From assembly GCF_001425605.1 (NCBI RefSeq), contig NZ_LMRG01000006.1:53445-117444 (forward strand): a DNA stretch of 64,000 bases, written 5' to 3'. Each line of letters begins with the position of its first letter. The stretch's first letter is position 1. The notes under the pieces were generated by a model, which worked only from the letters and a program-made list of their open reading frames with translations, ran no database searches and was not told the DNA's origin. Position numbers and translations under genes: made by a program. The stretch comes from Rhizobium sp. Leaf453 (GTDB lineage: Bacteria; Pseudomonadota; Alphaproteobacteria; Rhizobiales; Rhizobiaceae). Shown here one piece after another: positions 63,935 to 64,000 of the stretch.

Positions 63935-64000
63935 ATGCGCGCACTTTGCTGGCACGGAAAGGGTGACGTTCGCGTGGATACTGTCCCTGATCCGAAAATC
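63935..64000 (+). CDS. Zinc-dependent alcohol dehydrogenase, N-terminal 22 residues (cut by window)
   Basis: Only the first 22 codons are inside the window: [22 protein letters not shown]. This opening is typical of zinc-dependent medium-chain dehydrogenases of the formaldehyde-dehydrogenase-like group (M-K/R-A-x-x-W-x-G-x-x-D-V-R-V-x-x-V-P-D-P). A GGAGG ribosome site and an EcfG-type promoter precede the ATG. Confidence 0.75.
   Translation, partial: MRALCWHGKGDVRVDTVPDPKI

Overview
The window looks like an accessory region (plasmid, chromid or island) of a Rhizobiales alphaproteobacterium of the Rhizobium/Agrobacterium/Sinorhizobium type. The support is the family content: DUF892, DUF982, DUF2934, DUF6894, DUF2177 and DUF72 proteins, tandem Ku genes, a LOV-HWE kinase, AttG/AttH-like proteins and a YcaO-TfuA pair. 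Many intergenic sites also match the alphaproteobacterial general-stress sigma factor EcfG/RpoE2 promoter (GGAAC, 16-17 bp, then CGTT/GGTT/AGTT). No rRNA, tRNA, CRISPR array, intact transposase or replication gene was recognised.

Layout. 1-1975: end of an ABC permease gene and an AttH/CrtC-like protein. 2352-9581: topoisomerase IB lacking its middle, DUF2177, a nearly full-length second Mfd, and small stress-type proteins. 9935-22090: alkyladenine glycosylase, then a glycogen/trehalose block (glgA, glgX, an interrupted circularly permuted ROK gene, otsB, treZ, treY). 22138-28567: small proteins, a shattered ligD beside two intact ku genes, and DUF72. 29636-34374: a compact minus-strand cluster of XRE regulator, SARP/TPR regulator, 72-aa protein, YcaO and TfuA, the best candidate for a little-studied system. 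35155-48935: YcxB-like protein, LOV-HWE kinase, broken GGDEF and exonuclease III genes, AraC regulator, broken hydrolase, CorA, CYTH-CHAD, CHASE4-GGDEF-EAL, CBS protein and a second DUF72. 48961-53611: a graveyard (esterase, GreA-like, imuA, response regulator) mixed with small intact genes. 54149-64000: clade II catalase, two DUF892 ferritin-like proteins, DUF6766, a short-chain dehydrogenase followed by a treZ fragment, a YidB-like protein, small hydrophilic proteins and the start of a zinc alcohol dehydrogenase.

Common theme. At least 19 EcfG-type promoters precede catalase/DUF892, glgA, glgX, treZ, ROK, ku, CBS, DUF72 and many small genes. The island therefore reads as a general stress regulon: compatible solutes and carbon storage, peroxide defence, DNA end protection and repair. 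The LOV-HWE kinase is a plausible light input to that response. About fifteen genes are interrupted or truncated while the largest genes stay open, which suggests real decay of redundant genes. All assignments come from reading the sequence; no database search was run.
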